Origin: Monosiga brevicollis MX1
Taxonomy: Eukaryota; Opisthokonta; Choanoflagellata; Craspedida; Salpingoecidae
DNA: 64,000 nucleotides
NCBI RefSeq assembly: GCF_000002865.3
Contig: NW_001865041.1
Span: 1,279,922-1,343,921 of the forward strand
Reading direction: 5' to 3'
Shown here: positions 1 through 10,502 of the stretch, piece by piece
How the letters are laid out: each line of letters opens with the position of its first letter
How positions within the stretch are numbered: position 1 is the stretch's first letter
Notes under the pieces: model-generated
What the model was told of the DNA's origin: nothing
The model's database searches: none
The model's input: only the letters and a program-made list of their open reading frames with translations
Program-made: the position numbers and the translations under genes

Positions 1-46
1 TATGCTGTCATCAAATATCCATTCTTGCACCCCTGTGGCCTCACAG

Positions 47-1408
47 GCGTGCCACCAAGTTGATCAGCGGCAACACCCGTGCTTACTTCTTGCTTTCCAA
101 GCTGTACTACCGCATGGGCGAACGCGCTGATGCCTTGACCAACATCCGCGAGTGTGTCAAGCTGGATGAAGAGGACAAGGAGTGTTTTGGTTTTTACAAA
201 ATGCTAAAGAAGTTCAACAAGGCTATGGACAAGCTTGATGCGGCGTACGAACATAAGCGGTATGTGGGTTAGCGCACCGAGAACTGCCTGGCAAGAATAT
301 GACTTGCGACGCCCTGACTTCACACTCGATCCAAATCCTTGCTGGCAGGTATGCTGAAGTGTTGCAGCACTTACAAAAGGCGCGGGGCATCGACACCTCC
401 GAACCAGAATACACGCGGCGCTTCCTGAACCTCGAATGCGAGTGCTTTGATAATTTGCAAAAGCCGGACACAATCGCCGTACGTCAGCCACCCCCCCCCC
501 CCACACACACACACACACACACACACTTCTCACCCCTACCTTACCTGTGGATCCTCAGACACATTTTCATCTCTCATCCCGCATGAACCGCGTGTGCACT
601 GTCAATGCAGAAATGCAATGAGGCCATCGCTGCAGATCCTCAACATGCCATGAACCTGGTACACAAGGCCCATGCCTTTGAGCGTAACTCAGATTTTGAA
701 GGCAGTGTGGACCTCCACCAAAAGGCCAAGGAACTGGATGGCGAAAACCGTCAGGTATGTGGCGTGGCGCACGGTCTTAGCTCGATGCGCGATCCTCCAG
801 ATGGAATCGATCATCAGTTGAATGCCATGCTGTTTGATGACTCTGTGTCAATTCCGATGCATCTTAGATCCAAGAGGGCTTGGAACGCGCACAGCGTTTG
901 TTGAAAAACTCCAAGAAGCGTGACTACTACAAGATCTTGGGCGTTCCCCGCAACGCCAACAAGCGCGCCGTGACCAAGGCCTATCGTCAGCTTGCACAGG
1001 AGTGGCACCCTGATAAATTCGAAACGGAGGAAGAAAAGGCCATCGCTGAAAAGCGCTTCATGGACATTGCTGCCGCCAAAGAGGTGTTGACGGACCCCGA
1101 AAAGCGCCGCATGTTTGACAACGGTGCGTTGTTTCCTATCTTTTGCTCATTTGATGACACGGCAGTGGCCCACGAGCGCGGGCCTGCTCGAATTTGATGG
1201 CTATGGAGTGTGGTGGCCACGGTCCCTCGGTGCCACGACGGGGGTCGCCAGCTCATTAACCCTGTCGTGTTCTCGCCTGATATGTGTAGGTGAGGATCCT
1301 TTGGATGCGGAGGAGGAACGTGAGCGCGCTTCGCGCGGCCACAATCCGTTTGGCGGTGGCTTCAACCCTTTTGGTGGTGGCCAGCGCTTCAACTTTAAGT
1401 TTCAATAG
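47..1408 (+). CDS. DNAJC3: DNAJC3/p58IPK-like ER co-chaperone, 3' part
   Basis: TPR-rich Hsp40 co-chaperone; animal DNAJC3 acts with BiP in the ER lumen and restrains eIF2-alpha kinases. Five exons are visible (47-259, 349-478, 611-754, 868-1123, 1290-1408), all GT-AG and in frame, giving the last 286 residues. The first begins after an AG at 45-46, so the 5' end with the signal peptide and first TPRs lies outside the window. TPR-like helices occupy the first two thirds. A J domain follows, starting KRDYYKILGV, with its HPD motif in EWHPDKF. The C-terminal tail carries GEDPLDAE and two NPFGGG repeats ending FNFKFQ, which is diagnostic of DNAJC3 rather than DNAJC7. Intron 2 holds a C-run plus (CA)n. 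The gene converges on the chitinase. Confidence 0.9.
490..526. repeat. poly-C followed by (CA)n microsatellite
   Basis: A run of about 13 C followed by about 12 CA units, inside intron 2 of the DNAJC3-like gene (479-610). Confidence 0.95.
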
Positions 1409-2099
1409 TCACATGCTGCGCGCCACAAGAGAATGTGCCGTGAACGCGACAGGGAAAGGCTCCTGCGACTCTTTTCCATCTTATCATCCTTTTTAAAATC
1501 GAATCAGACTTTTGCCTATTTGCAGAGAGAACTAGTGGGTCGGTCGGTCGTTCAACTTTGTGTCAAAATCAACACCATTCATTTTGAGCCCTCATTTTGA
1601 CTAGACTGTGTAAGAAAGACACACAAAGCGCTGTCATGAGAGACTTGCATGCTGAAGACAAGAAGTGACTCTCAATTTTGTTCCACGACCGACATAAAAA
1701 TCCAGGCCACACCCATGCCATGTTTTTTTTTGGATCGCACACAAGTGATGTCGGCACGAGGATGGTGAAGCAGGAAAGGGGCACTCAAAAGACCGTTCAA
1801 GTGACAAGTGCGAAACACGCAGAAAATACTTGAAAATTGCACAAAAAGGAAGAAAAATGACGCAAATCTCAAAATTTAATCACAACTCAGGACTACCACA
1901 CCACACCATGATATTGAGCCAAAGATGCAAAAGCCGAGGCGCTCTACATGGCCGGGCTCACTCACCACAAAGCTCAGAGAAAAAAAAAACACACCCTTTC
2001 CACGAGTCTCAAAAGGAGAAGAAACAAAAAAAACAAATAAGCCCACAGGGCCAGGTCACATAGGACACATGTTGGGAAGGCATCGCGAACGGACAACAG
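1409..2099. other. Intergenic, convergent 3' ends
   Basis: AT-richer spacer between the stop of DNAJC3 (+) and the stop of the chitinase (-). It contains A-rich runs near 1981-2036. I see no conserved ORF or RNA gene; it presumably holds both 3'UTRs and polyadenylation signals. Confidence 0.6.
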
Positions 2100-4694
2100 C
2101 TAGATGTCGCTACTCTCACGACTGAGAAGGTCATCTTCACGCAAATAGAGTCCCTGGCGCATGTCAGAGCGGCGCGTGTGCACATCCCGATCGAAACGGG
2201 AGGAGCGTTGATAGTCCAGGGGCTGTGTATCTGGAGCATACTGCAGCTCAACATCGCCAGCATCAGCATTCAAGTCCACGCTCTGGTGATTGTCTCGTCG
2301 CAGGAGCATGCCACATACAAAGAGCAAGCTGAGAACCACCATGGACGTGATGACAAGCACAACAATCACACCACGATCTACTTTATCATCGGTTGTATCT
2401 TCCACAGGCGGAGCGGGCTCTGCCACGCGCAAGTTGGCACGCAGGGCTTGGGTCAGCGGAAGGTGGTCCTGGTAGTTGTCCATGTCCAGCGTCCACAGCA
2501 TAACACCAGCCAGATCCTCTTCCATGACGAGCTGAGCCTTGAAAGCAGCTGTGCGTGGCGAGTCGTAGCCGACCCACTGTAGGTCGCGATAGGCGTACAT
2601 GGTGCGGGTCGCGTTGTGGTAGACTGACCGCCAATCGTCGCTGATCTGGAGGTCTTGAATTTCAAAGTAGGCCAGCAGACCAGCCTCTTTGGTAAAGGCG
2701 CCCGGCGCGCTCGCCCCAGTGGCAGGCGCCCCGACGAGCGCATTCCCGGATCGTGCCAGGGTCCAGCCGCGCCCAAATGCAGCCACACCAACCACGAGCT
2801 TGTTGGCTGGTGCACCTTGATTGCGCCAGTAGGACACACCGTCGCGTACGCTGAGGCCATCCGAGGCGCGCAGGGCTGTATGGGCGCCTGTGACCGTCTC
2901 CCAGTCGCCATGTAGGTCGTAGGTCATGAGCAAGATATAATCCACATAGGAATGTACGCGTGGGATATCATAGCCTTGGCTGGCGATATACTGAAAGGCA
3001 TTGACAGCCACCGTAAACACCAGTGGGCTCTTGCCCGTCTTGCTGGCATCCTCGGTAATGGCCTGACGTAGCTCTCGCAATAAAGTGACATAATTGGCGC
3101 GGTCCACTGTTCGCCCACCCGTGGGCTCGTAGCCGGGAAACTGCCAAGACGACCATGGGACAAACGGCACGTGAGTGTCAAACAAGAACTGGCAGTGCGT
3201 CTGAGCATCAAGTGGTCAGCCAGTGGCGGACCAAATCTTACCTCCCAGTCCAGGTCAATGCCACCAAAGCCATGGGCGCGCACCCAACTGATGAGATTGC
3301 CAACGAAGCGAGCTCGCAGCGCGCCATCCGCGGCAATGGTTGAGAGCAAGCCTGGCCTCAGGTTGGCACCACCCACACTGAGCAGGGTCGTGATATCAGG
3401 ATTCACGCGGCGCACCTATGGACGAGGCAGCGGCACCCTGATGATGAGGCGACTCGATGGTCCAACAATCATGGCGCGAAACGACGTGCAGCTGGCAAAA
3501 CACAAAACAACATCCCCTTTGTTTCTTCATGCTGCACACGCGTTACGATTCATCGTGATGAGGCGTGTCGACTGACCTGCTTATGAAAAAGGCGGTAGTT
3601 GCCCAGCTCAGGCTGGTCCATGTTCACGTCGGCGGGGTCGCCTGCACCCACGGCTCCATTGGCAGCCACTTGGGCAAAGGCGTAAATAAGGTGCGTAAAC
3701 TGACTGGCGTCAATGTCCTCCATGGCAAAATCCCAGGGTTCAGGCCGATATTGAGCCCAGTTGGTGACGTATCCAAAGACCACCTTGCAACCAGCACGGT
3801 GTTCGCGGGAGCAGTGGGTGGCATTGTCAGCCTCGGGGATCAGCTCGACGTTGCGCACCACCTGTAGGTCGCTGCAAGCCCAATATTCGTCGGGGTAGGC
3901 GACACCGCTGGTGCACGGCGGCAGTGAGGCATTGATGCCCAATGCATCGAGGTTCATAGTAGCGTAGCCTGGGGGTAGGCAACGGTCGGCTCGGACGAAG
4001 TACCACTGCAAGACACAGTGCCGGCACTCCAGATCGGATGGAATGTTGAGCAGAACACTGTGTTCTCGCGCATCGCCACCTGCAACGAAAAACCTACGTT
4101 CAGGAAAAAGAGACGGCACCGAATGATGTACGAGAGCAAAGGCAGGGGCAAAACACAAGCAGGTGAGCTATTGCGGACACACGGCTCAGGGTCCACATGT
4201 GATTGATGCCAGCCAGTCAAGACAGACCTTTCACTGTAGCTGAGGTCTAGTCGCATGTCCTCGTGGACTTGCAAGAGGTGTGTGTTGAGACAACTTTGCG
4301 AGAGGGCGACCGCGTCTAGAGCGGCGTATCCAAGCGTGGTGAGAACAATGTGCGCCAGTCGCTTTGGGTTGTGCGCATAAGCGCAGCGTAGAGACATCGC
4401 GGTGACTGACCTGCACAGATGCGAAACTCAAAGTGTCCGGGGTGACCGTTGCTGCTGGCGGTCAAAGTCACGGTGGTTCCGGCCAGTACAGCCATCCGCG
4501 CTGTGTCCTGCTTGAGGACATCTGATGTATTGACGCCACACAAAGCATGACGTTTCGTCGTGCTTTCAGTTTCTGTGGCGGGCCAGCCCCCCCCCACAGT
4601 TTGTGCCTGGACGACAGCCCGGCCCCCACTGTCAAAGCGTCCATTCCAACTGCTCGCCACGAACGGCAGATTGAGAGAGACAGAAAGAAGAAAG

Positions 4695-4765
<71 letters not shown>

Positions 4766-5013
4766 GCGTTGAAGGCCCAAAAGAAATAGATAAATCGTCA
4801 GAGCGACCTTGATACGAACCTGGTATTGCCAGCGGGCTGCCGTGGGCTCGGTATGATGAGCTGCGGGCCGAGCATGGTGCCTGGGGTTGTGCGAATGGCT
4901 TGTGAGGTCGTTTGGGCTAGGGCTGGGGTGAGCCAACCCTGAAACAGGAGATGTGATAATAACAGCAAGGGGAGCAGCCGGTGAGCCGGCGCCCCATTTC
5001 CTTCGTGCAGCAT
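2100..5013 (-). CDS. Membrane-anchored AA15 LPMO-like/GH18 chitinase fusion
   Basis: Six exons, complement(2100-3188, 3242-3415, 3577-4093, 4228-4315, 4411-4649, 4820-5013), total 2301 nt, give 766 aa with every phase matching. A signal peptide (LLPLLLLSHLLF...ALA) is followed at about 80-260 by a region like AA15 chitin/cellulose monooxygenases: TLTASSNGHPGHFEFRIC, then SQSCLNTHLL, then CRHCVLQWYF, then YWACSDLQ. His134 aligns with the second copper ligand. GH18 runs about 277-655: VFGYVTNW, TTLLSVGG, GGIDLDWE (catalytic Glu404), MTYDLHG, QWVGYD, MLWTLDMD. A TM helix (about 677-700) and a 66-residue tail make it a type I membrane protein. Chitin would be the shared substrate. Oddities: no N-terminal His for the copper brace, and Gly at the first Asp of DxxDxDxE. 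The GH18 call is firm; the LPMO part is a family-level reading. Confidence 0.87.
4650..4819 (-). other. Chitinase intron 1 with (CT)n tract
   Basis: Intron between the signal-peptide exon and the LPMO-like exon. Read on the coding strand it contains a roughly 70-base CT/TTCT microsatellite (4696-4765) close to the acceptor CAG at 4650-4652, so the repeat probably forms the polypyrimidine tract. Confidence 0.6.
4696..4765. repeat. (GA)n microsatellite
   Basis: Nearly pure GA dinucleotides with one AAG interruption, in intron 1 of the chitinase gene. The translations it produces (RERERE, SLSLSL) are artefacts. Confidence 0.95.
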
Positions 5014-6016
5014 CTTGGTGACTTCTCGGTGTCACGCATCCAGTTTTGGGTTTGCCCAATCCTCTGGCCACGGCCACGGCGTTGGCGCACGGGCCGTGGG
5101 CAGTGGGCGAGCTGGTGAACGACTCAAGCAATCCGTTTGCCACAACACTGGGGTGTGTGTTGCACAGCCAAGAGTGTCAGCCAGCGCACTAGCACGGCAG
5201 CCTCCAACAGCTGCTTGTGTGGGCGATCGCAAAACATAAAAATCACCGTCAACTGCACACTTGACTGCCGCGACCCCTCATAAACGCGGCGTCACCCCCC
5301 GAAGCAAAGCCGCCACAATTCCCAGATACCTCAGCGCACCTCAGCACAACCAGGCATGCTGACTGCATGCCTGGATCAATCATCAGTCATGCTTGTAAGC
5401 ACGAAGCAACCATGATTTTGCGGACATAAAAATAGTCCGCCATGTCCTGTATCTGGGCAACGGCCAGGGAAAGGACTGCTCATGCCGTTCCAGGCCGGCC
5501 GCTGGGCTTGGCATGACCACAGCGGGGCAACGGAGTGTGGCGAGCATGCCGTCGCCCGGTACACCGGCATGCGGATACTTTGCACCGAACAAGGGCGTTT
5601 CTTCCACGCTTTCCCCTTGTTTGATTTCGAGCTGGTGGCTTGGCTTATCCATTTTGGCACTGCAGCATCTGTTGCGCTCTGCAATCCTAAGCAGGAGCGC
5701 TTGACGCGCATGTTGTCGCAGTGACCGCTTGATGCACCACCGGTGTAGTTCACCAACGGGTACCGTGGTTAGTCGTCGCCTCCATTTGCTGCGCACTGTT
5801 CTCAACTGCGTCGCTCTTCTTCCCCTGAACTTCCCCTGATCATCTTCCGTTGCTCCAATCGCTGGCAGCACCGCAGTGGCACTTGACGACTGCCTGGGCT
5901 AGAGCTCAGCAGAGCTTGATCGTCTGCTGCCCTCGCTTTTGAGTGGTCTTTCTATCTTCTTCTTTTTTTTTTTACAAACCTCTTTCTCTCCACGACGCTG
6001 CCTCGGACATTGCACG
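5014..6016. promoter_or_regulatory. Divergent intergenic region between chitinase and chitin synthase
   Basis: A 1003-bp spacer separates two start codons pointing away from each other (chitinase ATG at 5013 on -, chitin synthase ATG at 6017 on +), so it must hold both promoters and 5'UTRs. A pyrimidine-rich stretch with a T run (5945-5990) precedes the synthase ATG. ORFs inside it (5383-5871) show no recognisable domain and I reject them. I see no TATA box I could defend. Confidence 0.55.
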
Positions 6017-9000
6017 ATGGATCGTCGTTCCAGTGCCAGCGCGACGGCTGCCAACAGCGACGTGGCGGGAGCCAGCGCGCACACCGTCGCCACCCTCTCG
6101 GATTTGCCGCAGCCTGAGCGAGCTTCTCTCCGTTATAGCGAGGCACGCAAGCTGCTCCACAACAAGTCAGCCAACGGCGCCGATTGGGCCCGCTATCACA
6201 ATGGCTTGGAGGCGGAGGCGGAGGCGGATCAATCTACTCCCTCCATCGAACCAACGCCCAGTGCCACCAAATCAGACGTGGCAGCACCCCCCGCCTATGC
6301 AGAGCCGTCAGCCAAGCCACCAATCCGCCGTACAGGCCCACCACAAGATACGGGCTACATCACCAGTGTCGTGACGGGCATCAGCCTCTTCAGCATCCGT
6401 GACCGCCTCCTTCGCGACTCTGTGCGGCAAAGTACGCCAGACATGCAAAACCTGAAGAAAAGCATTGCTCTTTGGGCTGACCCTGAGGCCCCAGAAGTGG
6501 TGGGCCAGCCCAGCCTGCCTGGTCTTGGTGTATCCACGGATACGACTACAACCGAAGCTGAAACCAAGTCGCACGTAGCTTCCTTTGTGAGTCGCGCTAC
6601 AACCGAAACGCAGACGGACGCCATGCTGCGCCGGGACACCGGTACAGGCGAAGAGTCAGCCTTGCGCTTCTCAAACAGCACCGACACCGCTGCCGAGGAC
6701 GACTACGAATGGGACGTGGGGGCCGAGCCCCAGGGATATGAAGGCACCTCCGCTCGCCGAGCCCCAACCTATCCCGGTGTTGGCAGCCATGCCAAGCCCG
6801 CCCCCTCTTCCTCGACCGTTGGCCTTGGTACAGAGGCCAACGACACAACTTTCTACCGCCAGCATAGCTTTACAGCAAACCATCGGGCCCGGCCCGGGGC
6901 TCACGGGCTGGGGACGCACGGCGTGCCCTACGCAACTGGTAAGAATGCGCAGCCTCGCGAAAAAAAGTAATATTCTTTGGCTGGGCTTGGCTTGCTTTGT
7001 ATTGCTCGCTCTTGCCATGCTACACATGTCGTGTTCACATCACGGCTCACCTCGTTGCACCTGATTCGACCTGCTCGCTTCATGCACCAACAGCCAACTT
7101 TGAACAAGCCGACACCGAAGCCACATACATGCACATGCAACCGCGCAACTCCCTCGTTCGTCAGCGACGCCCACCCGTGCCTGCCCGACCATCGCTCATG
7201 AAGAACCAGCACCGCAGCCATGCCAACAAGCCAGCCGCTCAACAAGACACCTCGGGGATGGAGACTACCGAGGAACTACCAGAAGTTGAAGAGGGTGCTC
7301 TTGTGCTGGCCCCGTTTGATCGTCTTCATCATCCCATCACCACTGTTTACTCTCGCCACACCGACTTTTACCCAACCGCCGGCAAACGCTATTACGGTGA
7401 GCTTACACAAGCACCCGCTGCAGCAGCTTGACTTGAAGCGCCGAGGCGGCGGCTTGGGACGTGCTGGCCCCCTTTTGTTTTCCAACACCTACTCACCTCT
7501 TCGCTGGCTTTGTAGTACCTTGGACCACCCAGCAGCGTCGATTGTGCGCCGTGATCCCCACCTACAACGAGCCGGCCTCGGCTCTTCACCGAACTCTCAA
7601 CACGTGAGTGGAGCTTGTTCTTGTTCAAGCTCACGTGCAAGCGTCGTGCACTTGAGGGACGGATGATCCTTATTGTGGTTGTCGTCACCGCCAGTACTTT
7701 GTTGGCATCTTCATTTGCGTGCACGTTCTGCTGCCACCTGTCTCTTGCGGGGACAGTCTCATGATCTAATCCTGGCCTGTCGGCATGGGTTTTCAACTCG
7801 TACAGCTTGCATATTCAACTGCCCAAGTTACAAGAACGCGACTTGGATTTCCATGTGGTCATTGTCATGGACGGCTGGGGCTTTGCTTCTTCATCCATGA
7901 AGATGTATCTGCAGTCCATCTTCGACATGCCAGAAAACGTGTTGGATAACGGTCCCACATGGTGGGGTGACCTCGACAAGGAATGGCCGGGACGTGAGGT
8001 CGAGACATTTGTCGTGCAGCGGGCAGATACTCGCAACTGGCAGTCTGCCTCTGTGCAGTTTGCCCCCGAGGACGACCCGGCGGCACGTCTCAACCTGACG
8101 CTGATTGTGAAGCGCGATAACCGGCGCAAGCATAATACCCTCGAATGGTTTTTCCGCTCCTTTGCCATTGAGTACGGGGCCGAGTATGGCTTCACAACCG
8201 ATTGTGGCACACTTTTCGAGCAAGATACCATATTTCATCTGGCTCGGCATCTTGATTGCTTCCCGCGTTGCGGCGGCGTCACGGGTCGCCAGCGCGTCAT
8301 GACGGCCGAACAACAAGGTGACGGCCAGGAAGACGGCTTTGCTTGGTGGATGCGTGCAGTCCAAGGCTTCGAGTACGAGGCCACCTATGCCGCCTTTGTG
8401 GGCGCTTTTTCCGTCACGGGCTTTCTGCCTGTCCTTCCCGGTCCCTGTGGTCTCTTCAACATGAAGCACCTCAATGGGTCGGGCGTCGACTTTTTCTTTG
8501 ACAAGGTGAAGCAGGATCCAGACACGGCTGGCTTGCTGCTGGGCAATGGTCTGTTGGCTGAGGATCGGTTCCTCTCTTACGCCGCGGTAGTGAGCACCGG
8601 CAAGCCAACCATCACCGAGTTTGTTCCCGAGTCCATCTTTTACTTTGAGGCCGAAACAGATCTCAAGACCTTTGTCGCTCAGCGTCGCCGCTGGAACAAC
8701 GGTACTCTTGCTTGCTTTATTTGGCTTGCCAAGAACTTGGACTTGGTTCGCAACTCGCCCCACGGCCTCGTCTTTCGCCTCATGACCCAGTTTCTGATCC
8801 TGTGGCAAGTCATTTGGATTACTTTCAGTCTCTTCTCTCCAGCATTCTTCACCGTGTTGATCCGCCTGGCCACCCGTCACACCTTTCCCGCCAACGAGAC
8901 GGTGCGTGCCTCATTGCATTGCTTCTTGAGTGCACCCGTGTTCACTTGCCCATGCGCTTGTTCTTTCATGGCCTGGGCTCGACCTGCAATGACCAGTCTA

Positions 9001-9953
9001 CACCCACTTACTTTGTGTGTTGGCGCAGTTCCAAAGCTTTTGGGCTGACATGATTCCCCTGGTTTATTTGGTGCTGTACGTCGCTTTTATCATCAAGCAC
9101 ACCTCCAGTAAATTTGAGGGTTGGATGGTACGTGACTGTAGTTCTTTATACAGCTTGCAACGCGGGCACTATCCCCCAACTGGGTCATGCCATCTGTTCC
9201 GTTGGGCCACACTTTGCTCACCTGTTCTGCCCTGCGTCCATGGTGGTCCTGGTCTCTGTGTCTAACTGAATGTAGTTTCACATTTTTACGCTGATTCACA
9301 TGCTGACCGTCATGTTTATCGTGACCACCTTTGTGGATGCGGCCATCAGCAAGCGGGATCGCGTGGTCGAGCTGACGCTATATGTGTTTGCCGTCTACCA
9401 GGGCGCCCCAGTTCTGCTCTCCCTGATTGTGAGCCCACGCTCCGGCTGGCAGATGCTCAAGTACTTTATCCCCTTTATGCTCTTCTTGCCGACTCAAACC
9501 ATGACATTCTGGACCTACTCGCTGACGCGCACCTTTGATTTGACGTGGGGCAATCGGCCCACCACGCATCGAGCGCCTGCGGATGAGCGAGGCACGGTGG
9601 TGTCCAAGCTCAAGGAGCACTCGCTCTCAGTCATTGGCATTGTGGCTACGATTAATATTCTGATTTCCGTGTTTTTGATGCAGCTGGCGGTTGCTGGCGA
9701 GGTGGTCACCCTGATTTGGGTCTTGGTTGCGCTCATGGCCTTTGCTGGCGTGCAAATGTTCTTGTCCTCCTTCTTTGCCTTTGAGTACCATGTCGTGCGG
9801 CGATTTCGCCGCTTTTTTCGCGATCGCAAACTTCGCCGTCGCCGCGCCAAATATCTCAAGCAGATGAAACGTCAGCTTGTGGCAAGTGGATCACAGCCCA
9901 AGCTCGGACCGCGCGGCTCCCGCCAGACCTTGCTGGCTGATACGGAACTCTAG
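6017..9953 (+). CDS. Chitin synthase (GT2 family)
   Basis: Polymerises UDP-GlcNAc into chitin at the plasma membrane. Six exons (6017-6938, 7094-7396, 7516-7603, 7806-8901, 9029-9127, 9276-9953) total 3186 nt, 1061 aa, all phases matching. The first about 410 residues are a low-complexity, Ser/Thr/Pro-rich cytoplasmic region. The GT2 domain then shows VIPTYNEP, VVIVMDGW, TTDCGT, LPGPCG, acceptor-site EDRFL (about 690) and QRRRW (about 730); these last two are the chitin synthase signature. TWGNRP lies where fungal enzymes have SWGT. Hydrophobic segments follow (about 760-950), then a very basic tail. The start ATG precedes the long open exon. It is head-to-head with a chitinase. A related GT2 polymerase such as hyaluronan synthase is less likely given EDRFL. 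Confidence 0.87.
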
Positions 9954-10502
9954 CCTATCCGCTGGATGTGTGTGATGCCTAATATTATCTTTTGGTGGGG
10001 CGACCCTCATGTTCAACTTTTGTTGTATTGGTGTCCTGATGAGTCAATGTATCAGTGAGTGCAAGCGTGTACCGTGGGCCAGGTGCAGGCGCGGAGAGGT
10101 GCCAGCCATTCATCTTCCAGCCAGGATGATGCCCGTAACATATTCCATGTTTGACGACAAAGTCTTTGTGTGCGTGTGTGTGTGTGTGTTCCAAATAGCA
10201 TGACATTTTTTATCTGACAACGTATTCTCACTCGCACACTGCAGTAAGCCTTTGAGACACGTGTGTTTGTGTGTGTGTGTGTCAGCGAGAATCACATTCA
10301 TTTGCACGACGACGACAAAGGAGCACACGGTGGCCGGGCGTTGGTATTTCAACGAGCAGCTGGTGGTGATCTGTGCGCGTGAGACGTGTTGGATTGCGGT
10401 TTGAATCTGGGCACAGAGTTGGGTGGTGCGGAAAGTCAGCCACACCGCGAATACACGCCGCTACTCGGTGCTCGTGCCTCCGAGGCAATCTTCACCGGCG
10501 CC
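9954..10502. other. Intergenic, tandem genes
   Basis: Spacer of 549 bp between chitin synthase and DDX54, both +. It holds short (GT)n tracts around 10166-10190 and 10261-10282. No conserved ORF is visible. Confidence 0.55.

Noticed and set aside
4316-5143. 275-codon - strand ORF with SLSLSL run, including a reading RHHARPAAHH...AARWQYQ that resembles an LPMO N-terminus
   Set aside because: Its long openness comes from the (CT)n repeat, and using the frame upstream of 4819 breaks the splice phase with the next exon; the signal-peptide frame fits. Only the stretch 4411-4649 of this frame is kept, as exon 2.
5383-5871. 162-codon - strand ORF between the chitin genes
   Set aside because: No recognisable domain, overlapped by open frames on both strands, and it lies in the divergent promoter region.
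7891-8880. 329-codon ORF on - strand
   Set aside because: Antisense to the main chitin synthase exon, which has unmistakable GT2 motifs; the antisense frame has no domain.
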